Assembly (NCBI RefSeq): GCF_964355755.1
Contig: NC_092680.1
Coordinates: 7,415,001-7,479,000 of the forward strand
Length of the DNA stretch: 64,000 bases
Reading direction: 5' to 3'
Source of the DNA: Antedon mediterranea
Lineage: Eukaryota; Echinodermata; Crinoidea; Comatulida; Antedonidae
Shown here: one piece after another, positions 1-12,300 of the stretch
Position numbering within the stretch: position 1 is the stretch's first letter
How the letters are laid out: each line of letters starts with the position of its first letter
Made by a program: the position numbers and the translations under genes
Notes under the pieces: generated by a model
What the model saw: only the letters and a program-made list of their open reading frames with translations
Databases searched by the model: none
What the model was told of the DNA's origin: nothing

Positions 1-200
1 GAAAGACAAGTTCTATCCAAACCAATGGAAAGACAAGTTCTATCCAAACCAATGGAAAGACAAGTTCTATCCAAACCAATGGAAAGACAAGTTCTATCCA
101 AACCAATGGAAAGACAAGTTCTATCCAAACCAATGGAAAGACAAGTTCTATCCAAACCAATGGAAAGACAAGTTCTATCCAAACCAATGGAAAGACAAGT
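1..200 (+). repeat. 27-bp tandem array, about 7.4 copies
   Basis: A near-perfect 27-bp unit beginning ATGGAAAGACAAGTTCTATC is repeated from the first base of the window, so the array probably extends upstream. Because 27 is a multiple of three, the plus strand stays open and would read MERQVLSKP repeats. That reading has no start context or domain and is taken as a by-product. The array lies in the intron just 3' of IQGAP exon 36, ending about 25 bases from its splice donor. Confidence 0.95.
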
Positions 201-224
201 TAAGTGTATATAAAAAAAACTCAC

Positions 225-331
225 TTGCTATCGTGGAGTACAGACATTGTACGTTGTAATTTATCGTCATCTTTTGTTGCTTTTTCATCTTGTTTTACTC
301 GTTTGCTTACTAGTGCAATATGTTCATCTTC
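225..331 (-). CDS. IQGAP: IQGAP exon 36 (RasGAP C-terminal linker)
   Basis: The acceptor TTTCACAG precedes GAAGATGAAC and the donor is AGCAA|GTGAGT. It reads EDEHIALVSKRVKQDEKATK and on to VLHDSK, a charged Lys-rich stretch that aligns with the basic linker after the ETPATSEQ motif of IQGAP1. It enters in phase 0 and leaves in phase 2; the next exon is outside the window. Confidence 0.88.
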
Positions 332-3300
332 CTGTGAAACAATTCATTGAATGTTGAGAATTTTTTCCTTGGTTTATAAATATATAAACAAATTTAAAAT
401 GATTTAGGTTGATTAAACCAGACTCTAAATCCAAATGTGAAAATCTAACCTGCTCTTCAGTTGCAGGTGTCTTAAGCACCTGTGGAACAGTTTCTCCTGG
501 TTGAACTCGAATAACATCCACTAAGAGCCTTTTGGTCCTGCCAAAGAAAAAAAACCTTAAATAATGCTCACGATGGTTTATATGTGGCAGTATTCCTAAG
601 TCACAGGCTCATGCAAACATTCAGCAATGTTTGTTGTCCAAATTTTCCTATCGAATTGTATACCACTTTAAAGAAATTTAATAATACTAAAGCTCAGTCT
701 ACCTATCAAACTTTATGTTAAAATGTGCCCATATATAGACATGATGATGGGCATATCACCACCATACGTTGCAGGGACAAGCCAGATCAGTCGCCTGTCG
801 CAAAATTTAATTTTGAGATAATATTATCTTATTATGCAGCTAATTATCTGTTTTATAATGGTAAAAAAATTATTGTAATTCGAACGTTAGATTTAATCGA
901 TAAAATATGAAAAAAAAAATGTTTTTGTCAACATGATTTTGACTATTCTAGGCTGTATCTCAGTTCAAGGATTACCGACAAGTGACTGGTTTGGCTTGTC
1001 CGCGCCACATATTTGGGCAAATCACACTTTTTTTTGGTCAAATTAGTTTGATAGTGTACACAGAGCTTTAGTATTTAGAACAATAACTAGAACATTAAAA
1101 GTACAATTTTATCAACTTTACCTGATAAATAATTGTACCATATCTGTATCGTCATCGCCAGCAATTTCAAATTTGTTGGTTAATGTTAATGAGATTTCCG
1201 ACTTGGCAAGGTTGGTAAGAAGAGCTTCTGCTTGCTGTTCATTGGTGTCCACTGGTGCATGCCCTAAACCCATACATAATGACATTGAAAATAACTACAA
1301 AATATTTAAAATAAAAATTCACAAACAAATATTATAAATCTATCACATACAGTACTAAAGTGGGTACCACTATATCAGATAAGCGTATTATAAATACAGG
1401 TGTACCACAGGGCTGTGTACTGTCGCCCTTTCTTTTTACTTTATTTACTTATGACTGTGTTACCTACTACAGTAACTGTCACATCGCTAAATTTGCGGAT
1501 GATACTACCATTGTAGGTCTAATCAATGATGAGTCTAATTATCGCAACCAAGTTAAACGAGTTGTAGACTGGTGTAACGAAAACAATCTGTTCTTGAATG
1601 TATCTAAGACTAAAGAAATGGTTGTTGATTTCCGTAAATCACTTAATGTCAAATATCCAATATTTATTAATGGTATATCAGTTGAGTTTGTAGAAGAATT
1701 TAAATTCTTGGGTATTTATATTTCAAATGATCTGAAGTGGCATATTAACACACGTAACATTATTAGAAAGGCCCAAAGAAGAATCTACTTCCTACGTAGA
1801 CTTAAATCATTTGGTATAAACTCTGTAATAATGTCGTCCTTCTATAGGTCAGTTATAGAGAGTGTAATAACGTATTCTTTAACGGTATGGTTCGGTAGCG
1901 CTACCGAAAATGAAAAGCGTGACCTAAATAGAATAGTCAAGACCGCATCGCGTATAATTGGATCTACACAACTGCCTTTGGAGAACATATTTTCGGATCG
2001 TCTTCTGAAAAAGGCAGTGGCTATCAAAGATGATCATTTTCATCCGGCCTCTAGTATGTTCCAGTTGATGCGCAGCGGTCGGCGATTTCGTTCTATTAAG
2101 GCCAATAAGGCACGATTTACAAATAGTTTCTTTCCAGGATCTATTAGAGCCTTAAATATGATGTAGACTTTTTTTTGTAATGTTCTTGTTTTTTGAGTTC
2201 GTGTTGTGTACGTTGGATATTGTGCTCCGCCAACAGAGCAAACAGAATTTCTATGTTTTTCCTAAAACAAATGATAATAAATGATACTTGACTTGACTTG
2301 ACTTGACTATGCCAGCTTTTCTCAAATACAGTTTTCCACAATAATGTTTAAAGCTGTGTCTACACTATCAAACTTTATGTGACAAAAAAATGTGATGTGC
2401 CCATATATGGACATGATGATGTCATATCACTACCATATTTGGGCGTATCACTACCATACTTGGGCACATCACAATTTTCACACTAGTTTGATAGTGTAGT
2501 CAGAGCTTTATACAGAATATCAAACTACTGAAATCACCTACTAAACTTGGGTTAAGGGCACTTTCAATTTGCAACAACCAACAAGCTAGAAAGTTTGTTA
2601 TGTCATGTTAATTCATTGTGTACATGCAGAGAAGTTGGGACATGCTTCGTCAGCCTATTCCTTGAAACAGTATTGGTGGGCAGACGATGACCGATGCTTT
2701 GGTCGTTGCAAATTCAAAAAGTCAAAAACCACTGCTGAAAATTACATTATATCTACTAGCCTAGGTATTTTTAAGTCAAACTAATTAAATAAAAACTAGC
2801 TTGAGGTATGCTTTTAAAATATACAAACTTTTAATTAAGAAACTATTGTAATTTAAATTGTAAGCTTAAACCGAATAAACAAATCCATTATTATTATTAG
2901 TAATGTTATAAAACACATTAAAAACTGCAGTTTTCTTTATATATTTTACAGGAAGATTTTGTATCATGGAACATTTGTTATACATGAAATCACATTGAAT
3001 GAATATTCCTATATTTCAAAGACCACTAATCTAAATTACATTTACAATAATAAACATTGGATACCAGTCATTTAGGAATACCATTTCAATAATACAAAAC
3101 CTCAAACTCATTAATCAAAACAAATTCAAAGCAAAAAAAAAAAAATTAAATTAAATTAAAACCAACATGCCAACTCCTAAATGTTAAAAACAAATACAAC
3201 CATCAGTAATAAGGATAACAAATAAATGATTTTAAGGTTACAACATTCCTCATCCATTTATTTAAACAAAATTAAAATAAAAGAAACACAATTCTCTCAT

Positions 3301-6300
3301 CAGATAGCTAAATCATGCCCAAAAGAACAACAACATTCTATTAAAAATAAATTTCTTAAAAGCTCAACATAAAAAAAAACAACAAACTGAGGAGGATGCA
3401 TGCATGATGCAATTCCAATGCATTGTACCACTTACATAAACTAAGAACAACTGAAATTCAAAATAATGATATATGGTTACTAAAGATGTTGAATACTAAT
3501 AGTCTGCTGTACATGGATCAGTACGTCATAGTTCATAACAAACATAAACAAACCAATCCACATTGTAATAGCATCCACTACCAGGCCAGAATCAGAAATT
3601 GATGTTAACTACAAGAGCTCTCACAAATTTGAGCAGATTTTAAGAATGCCCATACTGTGTTTGTAATGCTTGATCATTTTATAAACTTTATTACTGGAAA
3701 ATGTAATTGTATTTATAGATGAGTAGTAGTAATTAGTCTTGTTTATTTTATTTCATTTATATGTAATTTTTTACTTTCTATGGACCAGAGTTTCCAAAAT
3801 AAAAGATTGAATGAATGAATATTATTATTATTATCATAATATGAGAGAAGGAAGTAAATTGGAGAGATGCAATGACAACAAAAATATAGAATGTGAAAAT
3901 AATGATGATGTTTGTAACATAATTATACAAACAATTTTCATTATAAAGAGGTCTTTAGACCAGGCAAGACTATGTACTGTTTTTATTGTTTATTCGTAAA
4001 TAAGTAACTCACCAATCAGGTCTTGAATACTTGGTGGATCACCAAGATCACTGAGTAGTTCATGAAGCCGATCATCAGTCTCAGGGGCTACAATCTCCTC
4101 ATGTTCCATTAATAACTGTACAAAATACAAGTAATAATCACTTAAAAATACTATTGAATATCAATCACTCCAAATCTCTTTATTTATCAATCTTTTCCCT
4201 AGTTCATTCATATTCAAATTCTTTATTGCAAAGTAAGCATTGTTGAATTTACAAAAAAAGCTGGTTGCTCAACAAGATCACTTACTGCATGCGTATCTAG
4301 GATCTCCTGTACGGACATGTACACAACTGGTTTGGTAGGATTTACAAAATCTGAATACTCGTTAATGTTGAATCTATCATCCAGTTCAGGCACATCACAA
4401 ACTTTAATACAAAATGCTCTGAAATCATAAAATATAACACATTTGAAGAAGCCATGTTGTAGCATGCATGAAAAAAAAAGTGGTATTGTATCGTTAGAAA
4501 GTAAAATAGAACATTTCCTGTGATTATAGGAAGACATAAGTTTACAAGTTAACAATATGTTTGCTTGCTATAAATAATATAAATATTGCACACATATTTT
4601 AAGTAAGTAATATTTATTATTTTCCAAGAACAGTAAAATTTATAAAACAGCATAATATTCAATTTATGAAATTAAACATGGAAAGCAGTGGATAACCCTT
4701 TAAGCCCAAAGGGGTCCCCAAGTAATTATTAATAATAACTTACTTGAACCTTTCATGTGCATTTAAAACAAACTTGTTGAGACCTGACAGATGATCACTA
4801 TCACCTCCAAACTAGAGATAAAAAGAAAAAAAGATAAAACAACATTCAACTATCAGCCATAAATCTCTTCTTTTTTACCATATTTAATGAGGGTGATCCA
4901 TCCAGCAATTGCTGATCATTAGGGACCCTCAGAGGTTCACAAGACAAACATATACACAAGATGCTCTACATAAACAAAGTCTTATTAGAAGTCTTGGGAG
5001 TGGAGTTTAAATTTTGTCCTAAGAAAAAATCCTGACATGTCACGGGACCCTTGGAGATGGTAGCCAAGCATCATATCCACCAAGCCACAACTCCACTCTT
5101 AGACTTCTTATTCATAGAAATTGTTTATAATTGATTTTACAGTAACACTAGATTGTATATTTCAGCACCAACTTTCAGATACTTACTGTTTTTCCAGATG
5201 CAACACTTTGTAATACTTTTGCTATTGAACCAAGATTACGTCTCTGTTCTGTCGTCATACCCTTCTGAGCGCCAACATCTACAATATCAAATGCATCAGG
5301 TGCCACAATAGCAGGGTTCATGAAACGATAGTATATCAAGTTTCCAACAATCTAAATTGAGAATAACAGATTTTTTATGATGAAATTGTTAGTGCAGCTG
5401 TAGCTTAGTGGTTAACGCCTTCTAAATCCAAGTTCAGAGTTCAATTCTGACCTAGTGCCAGGCTCCCTACTCTGTCTACTCCACTCCCTGAGACTCAAAT
5501 TAATATTGGTTTATAAGCATGATTAAGTTTATCAATTCTGTAATTGAGGAGTTACTTGCTGTTAAATGTGTATTAAACAAAAAACAATTAAAAATAAAAC
5601 ACCAAAAAACAATACAAAGTGCAAGCCAAGCATCTCGCTTAAAAAAGAACTGCTTCAAAGAAAGAGAAGATGTGAACAGATGGTAGCCAATCATCAGTAT
5701 TGACAGCGGCCGAACTTGACCTATCTTAGTTCATTAGCACATTTTATGGGGTTCTTATTTACAGAAGCAGATTTAATATAGTATTTAAATATTTTTTATA
5801 TTTCTTTACCACAAGCCAGCAAAATCTGAGTCACTTAAAGTAGCATAAAATATGTATGTAAAACTATATTCTATATAGTGAGGACAAATACCTTCAGAAT
5901 ATCATCAGATGCAGCATCTGGAAACTTCTCTGTAAGTGAATTCCTTAGAGTCTTGGCAATGTACCTCATTCCATATCTTTGAAATAGAGAATAATTATTG
6001 TTATTATACGATTTTTCACCAAATATACATGATAAAAAATGAAACAGTAAAATTAGTGTCTCAAATTTAGACCAATAGAGTGATTACTTCCGTTTGCCAA
6101 CTATACTACTGTACCATTAAACATACAGTACAAAATACTGTATATAAGGTATACTAATACTTATTGTATTAGAGGACCCACTTTTATTATTCTAATTCCA
6201 TGACAAGCAAAAAAATCTTACGGAATATCATCGATAGCTGCGATGATACTGGATAAAAACTTGTCTGATAGTGAGCTGAGCTTTGTGATTGATTCTTGAA

Positions 6301-9300
6301 CCCGATTGGTTACTTCATTATGCCCCATTGCTGCTGCGGCTGTTGATACTTCATAAGGCAAATCTCTACAGAGTTAATCAGAAACAACAATTTACAACAG
6401 TACTGTTAGTGTTATACTGTTTAAATGATATACGCTATTGTTTGTGATATATTTACCAGATTTAAGCTTAAGGTAAATCCGTATTAAGCTCTGTTTATAT
6501 ATACAAACAAAAGTGTGATGTGCCTAAATATGGTAGTGATATGCCCAAATATGGTAATGATATGACATCACCATATCCATATATGGGCACATCACATTTG
6601 TTGGAAAGTTGGATAGTCAGAGCTTTACTATCAGTTGTGTAGTAAAATACCCCTCCGCAAAAATGGTTCAGTCCACCAAGTGACCCGAGGTCATGTGTGT
6701 CGTCCTGAAGAGATCAGCGGGCTTTTGAAGGAATAACATACGCACGAATAGTGGACACCGCTTATCGGAATAGGCACTGTGTGTTTATCGTGGTTTGTTC
6801 AAGTTATTAAAAGATTGTAGTATTGGCCATTGCTGGGCAATGAATACCAAAGAGGCCAGCCCAGTACGACAGGTAAGCTACACTAATTTCTGCTAGTTGG
6901 TTGGCGAGCAAAAACGTAAGTCCATTATTACCCTGGTATTAGTTCTGCACGTGCCCAGAAATTAAGACCACCTGAACTACGTTCCGAGGTTGGGGAAGGA
7001 TCCCTCTCTACGATGGCAATGGTTTAAACATCTAACCCGTTTTTGTGTAGCCCAGTGGGGGGGTTGTGTCATCCAATACGCCCGGTCAATACTCCTATGT
7101 AGATTCTTGGCGGGCACCGGCATATCGTGACACCCCTCCTACCCTGTCATTTCACGGTACACGGGTAACATCTACTGTTAGTTCAGGCCCAGGGGACTCC
7201 TCAGGCTGAACAGTCTAATATGGTTACTGCTAGCACAACATCAGCGTATACCCGGCCGCACACTCCCGTCTCTCACAGGCCTCAATACTATAACAGAGTG
7301 GGTAACCCACCAGCAAGGCGGACATCTAGAGAGATACCTCAGAGACTGGTCTTATGATAACAATGATCGTACATATTAAGACAGCAGCGAGAGTGACGGG
7401 GAATATACACAACCTTCATTTCACACTGAACACGATGAGTTCTTAGCGTCCTTTAGGGAGTTCTCATGAACCACCGAGCGCAGGGCTCCTAGACGATTTA
7501 ACATTTAACATTTTAGGTCAAAAGACATCCCTAAAAATCTGTCGTTTGTTTAGCAGGAAGGACAATTGGATTCTATTTTAACAGCGCTTCCTAAATTATG
7601 CTAAAGAATATAGCTTCAGCGATAGGGGAATGCGCGATGCTTTTCAATGGTGCGTTACAGGCATTGCTGCAGATTGCTTTATTAACATAACTCATATGAA
7701 CCAAGATTTATCTTTCAGGCATATTATAGGAGCTTTCGAGGCTGAGGAATTACCTGAAGTCTTGCAAGTGAAGTTGGAGGCAGCCAGTCAACAGGAAGGT
7801 GAATCAAGACTGAAAACTGGAGCGACCAAGTACTCATCCTAACGAGGAAGGCTTTCCGCGAACTTCCAAAAGACTGGATTCATCGGAGGGCAGTCGTGAA
7901 ATTCTGCATGGGCTGTCTCGATGCCGGTCAGTACATCCTACACCAGAACCATACTACTTTGGTGGGAGCACTGGCAGCCTACGAAAAGTATATTGAGGGA
8001 ACTTTTGTATTCGGCGAAGGAAGGGGGCGACCTAGAGAGCAGGTGAGGCCGCACGCAAGATTCGCAGGCGTACCTGACCAAAGATGTCACAGGTCGCCAC
8101 CCTCGTATACAATATAATCTTCTGAGATTGAGGAAGAGGTAGAGGTCTGACAGGTTGGCAAGTTTGGAAAGGGTTGGACTCGCCCCGCGAAACCTGTCGT
8201 CCCTGGAACTGTGGATAAGAAGGATCAACACGATTGCAAGGATTCTCCACGGCCAACCCCACCCCACAACCAGGATGGAAGCGGTCGAACATCAAGTGGA
8301 TTTCTGGACGATATCGTCGTGCTGGGAAAAACCTTTGAAGACCACCTGAATAACTTAACCACTATCCTGGGAAGATTTAGGAATGCCAACCTTAAACTAA
8401 AACCCAAAAAGTGTATTTATTTTTCAGAGAAAGGTAGAATAACTTGGACGTGTCGTTGGCGACAATTCTCTAACAGTTTCCGACACAGATGTAGAAGCCG
8501 TCCAGAACTGGCCAACGCCAACCAACCTGCGAGAGGTACAACAGTTTCTTGGTCTGGCTAACTACCACCGAGAATTCATCAACTCCTTCGCCAACCTGGC
8601 TGTCCAGTTGTACCGTCTGACTGAGAAGGGAATTTGTGCGGGGAGAGGACCGGCAGATTGCTTCCCACTCTCTCAAGAACGCGTTGGTTCAACCTCCTGT
8701 CTTGACGTTACCAAACATCCGGGATGAATTCATACTAGATGTGGACGCTACTGGTGGTAAACTGCTGCAGATGCAAGAGGGTAATGAACAAGTAATCGCC
8801 TACGCTAGCATCTGGCTCACTGCTGAACAAGGTTATAACCGAATAGGTTATTGCACAACCCGTTGAGCATCGGCAGGGTAAGTTGCACACCAATGCTGAC
8901 GCACTTTCCCGTCTTGGGGGATGTGAGCGCGGCGCCATCACTCCGGACAACCTGCCCAGTGGGGGTTGCACCTACTGCTAGAGGACGCACGCAAAATGGG
9001 CACGGTTCCGGGAAGATGTTGATGACATTGTACCCATCCCAAATTCGAGTAGGCGAGTAGAGAAGTGGGTAGTGAGGGGGTTGTGTGGGACCCGGGTGGT
9101 CGAGCGACCTTGGAAGTAACCCGGGCCCCCAATGGAATAACTAACATTTGTATTTTACAGGATGGAGATCGATTCAGCCGGAGACACCGACCGCCCGATG
9201 TTGGGGGTACTCTGTCAGTGAACTCCAAAAGGACCAACAACACAAGAATGCTGATCTCCAGCCTATCCTACGACCCTTCAACTAATGAGCTGTTCCTTTT

Positions 9301-12300
9301 CAGCCCGAGCACGAAGTTCTTTTGGTTGAATCGAGACCGTCGATGGCATTCTGTTCCTGAAACACAAAACTTCTGGCGAGCGCCTCTTGATACTGCCACG
9401 CGAACTACAGTTAGTCGCCCTGCGGCTACACCACGACCTCCCTTCGGCCGGACACCAAGGCATTGCCCGAACCTGTTTTCGTCTTAAGGAAAAGTTCTTT
9501 TGGTATGGCATGTCCAGGGTTATCGAAAGGTATGTAGCCAACTGTGAAGTGTGTAACCGCAATAAGAAAACCGGCCATAAAGCACGGTACCTTTTAACAA
9601 ACTTTCATGCAGGTACACCCATGGAACGGGTACATATCGATTTCCCTGGGCCCTTACCTAAAACCAACATGGGCAATGTATACATTCTCATGATAGTGGA
9701 CCAATTCACTTAATGGGTTGAAGCCAGCCCACTCCCTTGACAGCGGAGGTAACGGGCCGAGCCGTGGTAGGGAATTTCTTCTCCCAGTTCGGTTTTTCTT
9801 TTGTAACTCCACTCTGATCAGGGGATTAATTTTGAAAGTGAATTATTTAGTTCTTTATGTAAAGTTTTACAGATCCACAAGACCCGGACCACCAGCTACC
9901 AACCAGCTCCAGGTGGAACGATACAACCGGACACTGATGGATGCTGTGAGATGTTTTGTAGGCCGGCAACAGAAGGACTGGGATGTGTTTCTAACGCAGT
10001 TTGGTACCATGGCGCCTGCATGAATGTCTCGCCTTTAGACGCCCTGAAGCGATTGTATGGTACGCTGTTTAACTATTTTTTTGTGTTCTTGTATCTCCAT
10101 AGGTTGATTTCGGCACAACCGATATCCGGTGGCGTCCCCTGTCGGTAAAGGAGCAGGAAGAAACCCGGCGACAACTACTTGAATCTGTACGTACCCCAGC
10201 ATCAACGGCAGAGGTCAGTGGAGACGTGACCGGTGTGGAGACTTCCCTCTAATCAACGCCAGAACCACTACCATCAAGCGCGGCGACCTAGGATCTACGC
10301 CCATGTCGGAAAAACCTGGGAGTGTTCCCAGGATGCGTATTCGCACTACATGTTTTAAGCTACCATCCACTCCGAAGAAGACACAAACCAAACTCTGCCT
10401 GCTGCGGAAGTACGCCATCGAGATACTGGGTAGACCAGAGTGCACTTTGGACAACCTGGTCACCCAACTGAATAACGAAAAGGCTGTCGGTCGCATGTAG
10501 GCGGCATTGACCAGAGAACCCTTGACATGATGTTTGAGCTGCAAGCGGCAATCGGAGGTGAGCCGCCGGAGGGATTTACCTTTGGGCCACTCAACCACCC
10601 GGCGGCACTAATCCACTGGCGCTCCATGGTTGCAATGGCACAGCGGATGGATATCATCAGGATGAGCCAGCTAGCCGCTGAAGCTGAGGGCGAGAATCCC
10701 CTCGCCCAGCCTCACGCCGCTGAAGCTGAGGACGAGAATTCTCTTGGCCAGCCACCCGCCCTAAGAATACCAAACACAGTTTGACCACCAAAAGGAGGCC
10801 CAGGTCACCGACCCCCTCCAGGTGGGAGAAGAAGACCGTATGCACCACGATAGGAGCGTTCGACGCCCACTTCCACTGGGACCGCTTGCACTCCTTCCTG
10901 AGGCTGCCTCCTCAAGCAACGCTGATGGAGACCTTGATGCTGAACCAGCTGGAGCTCAGACAAAGCCGGTAAGACCTGTCGGGGGTGTTGCCATCTTTTG
11001 CGACCCTCCCTCCTACCCTTTAACAGAGTTTCATCGCCTTCGGCAAGAGGAGTATGAGGTGAGGGTTGGGGTTCACCCCAAGAAGGATGTCTCTCCAGGT
11101 TAACTCTCCCAACTGAAGGCCTTGGTGCGCTCCGGCGTTACCTGGGTGCTCGGGAAAATTGGCTTGGACCACTTCGTTCCGGTCGCCGATTGGTTTAGAC
11201 AGGAGGAGATGTTGCGTTGCCTTCTGGCACAGGGTTTCTCACCGCGACACCATCTAGCGATCTGCCTGCATCTGAGAGACAGACAACAAATTCCAAGAAG
11301 TGTATGCATTCTGCTTCATAATTTCTCCTCGACTATGTTAATGGTCGATAGGTTTAGGAGTGTTTTTCCCCTAACCTATTTCAGCTTTACACGGTCGGTG
11401 GAGAATTTCAACGCAGAGCAGAAGTTTTAAGTTGTTGTTATGTTATTTTAGTAAGGTGCTACTCCTAGAAGATGCACTGGGTTCAGTTATCATTAGCGTT
11501 AACCAGAAGTTATTGTTTTGTTTTACAGCATGACCACCCGAGCACCGGCCCTGGCCTTATAAGTGGGAAGTGTAGTGAAATACCCCTTCTGCAAAATGGT
11601 TCAGTCCACCAAGTGACCCGAGGTCATGTGTGTCGTCCTGAAGAAATCAGCGGGCGGGTTTTTTAGGAATAATATCGGAATTGTGTGTTTATCGTGGTTT
11701 GTTATTAAAAGAGAAAAAAAAATAGTAGTACAAGTAGTATTGGCCATTGCTGCGCAATGAACTCCAAAGAGACCAGCCCAGTACAACAGGTAAGCTACAC
11801 TACTTTCTGCTAGTTGGTTTATACTCTCGGCCGTTTTACAACAGTTGGTTTGACAAAATAAAGTCAAAGTACTTGCTAATTCAAAACAAGTACTGTAGTA
11901 TCAGGATATTAAATGGATTATTATGATGGACTATTATTCAACATATTTTGTATACTTTTACTGTTTACTTTTAACCGTTTATATTTGGAATAAAAATTAG
12001 TCTGTATTAACTTACGTAGCTTCCCCAGTCTCTGTCTCTTGTTGGTTAATCCACGTCTTGTAAACATCAATTGGATTTGTGTTGATGTTAATGTTTTTGT
12101 CATCCATTATTTCCTTAACCAATGGTTGGAGAATGCTTCTCAATGAACTCTGACCTTTAGCACCTCTGAAAAATTACCCAATATAAAGATTATAACAATT
12201 AAAACATTTTGTCAGATGGAGATGCAGCAGGTTCAAATTCTTTTGGGAGTAATTTATCACATGCTTCAATTTATGTGACTATAACCCTTGTGAGCTATGC

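Larger units (their letters stand above)
6638..11819 (+). mobile_element. Degenerate Ty3/Gypsy LTR retrotransposon with both LTRs
   Basis: The ends are two similar direct repeats of about 264 and 249 bp, both starting TGTAGT and ending near CTGCTAGTTGGTT. A purine run AGTGGGAAG lies just before the right LTR, as expected of a polypurine tract. Between them are decayed gag, RT/RNase H and integrase pieces in Gypsy order (RT before integrase), then a further region with coding character. The protease and the N-terminal half of RT seem to be deleted. The 5-mer AGTTG is found beside both ends and may be a target duplication, but AGTTGG also follows the left LTR internally, so the exact boundary is unsure. 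The element lies in the intron between IQGAP exons 27 and 28, antisense to the gene. It appears inactive: the frame breaks several times. Confidence 0.93.

Noticed and set aside
5393-5470. Functional tRNA gene
   Set aside because: A- and B-box-like words exist, but the acceptor and anticodon stems do not close and the body recurs at 24.4 and 24.6 kb, so it is a SINE.
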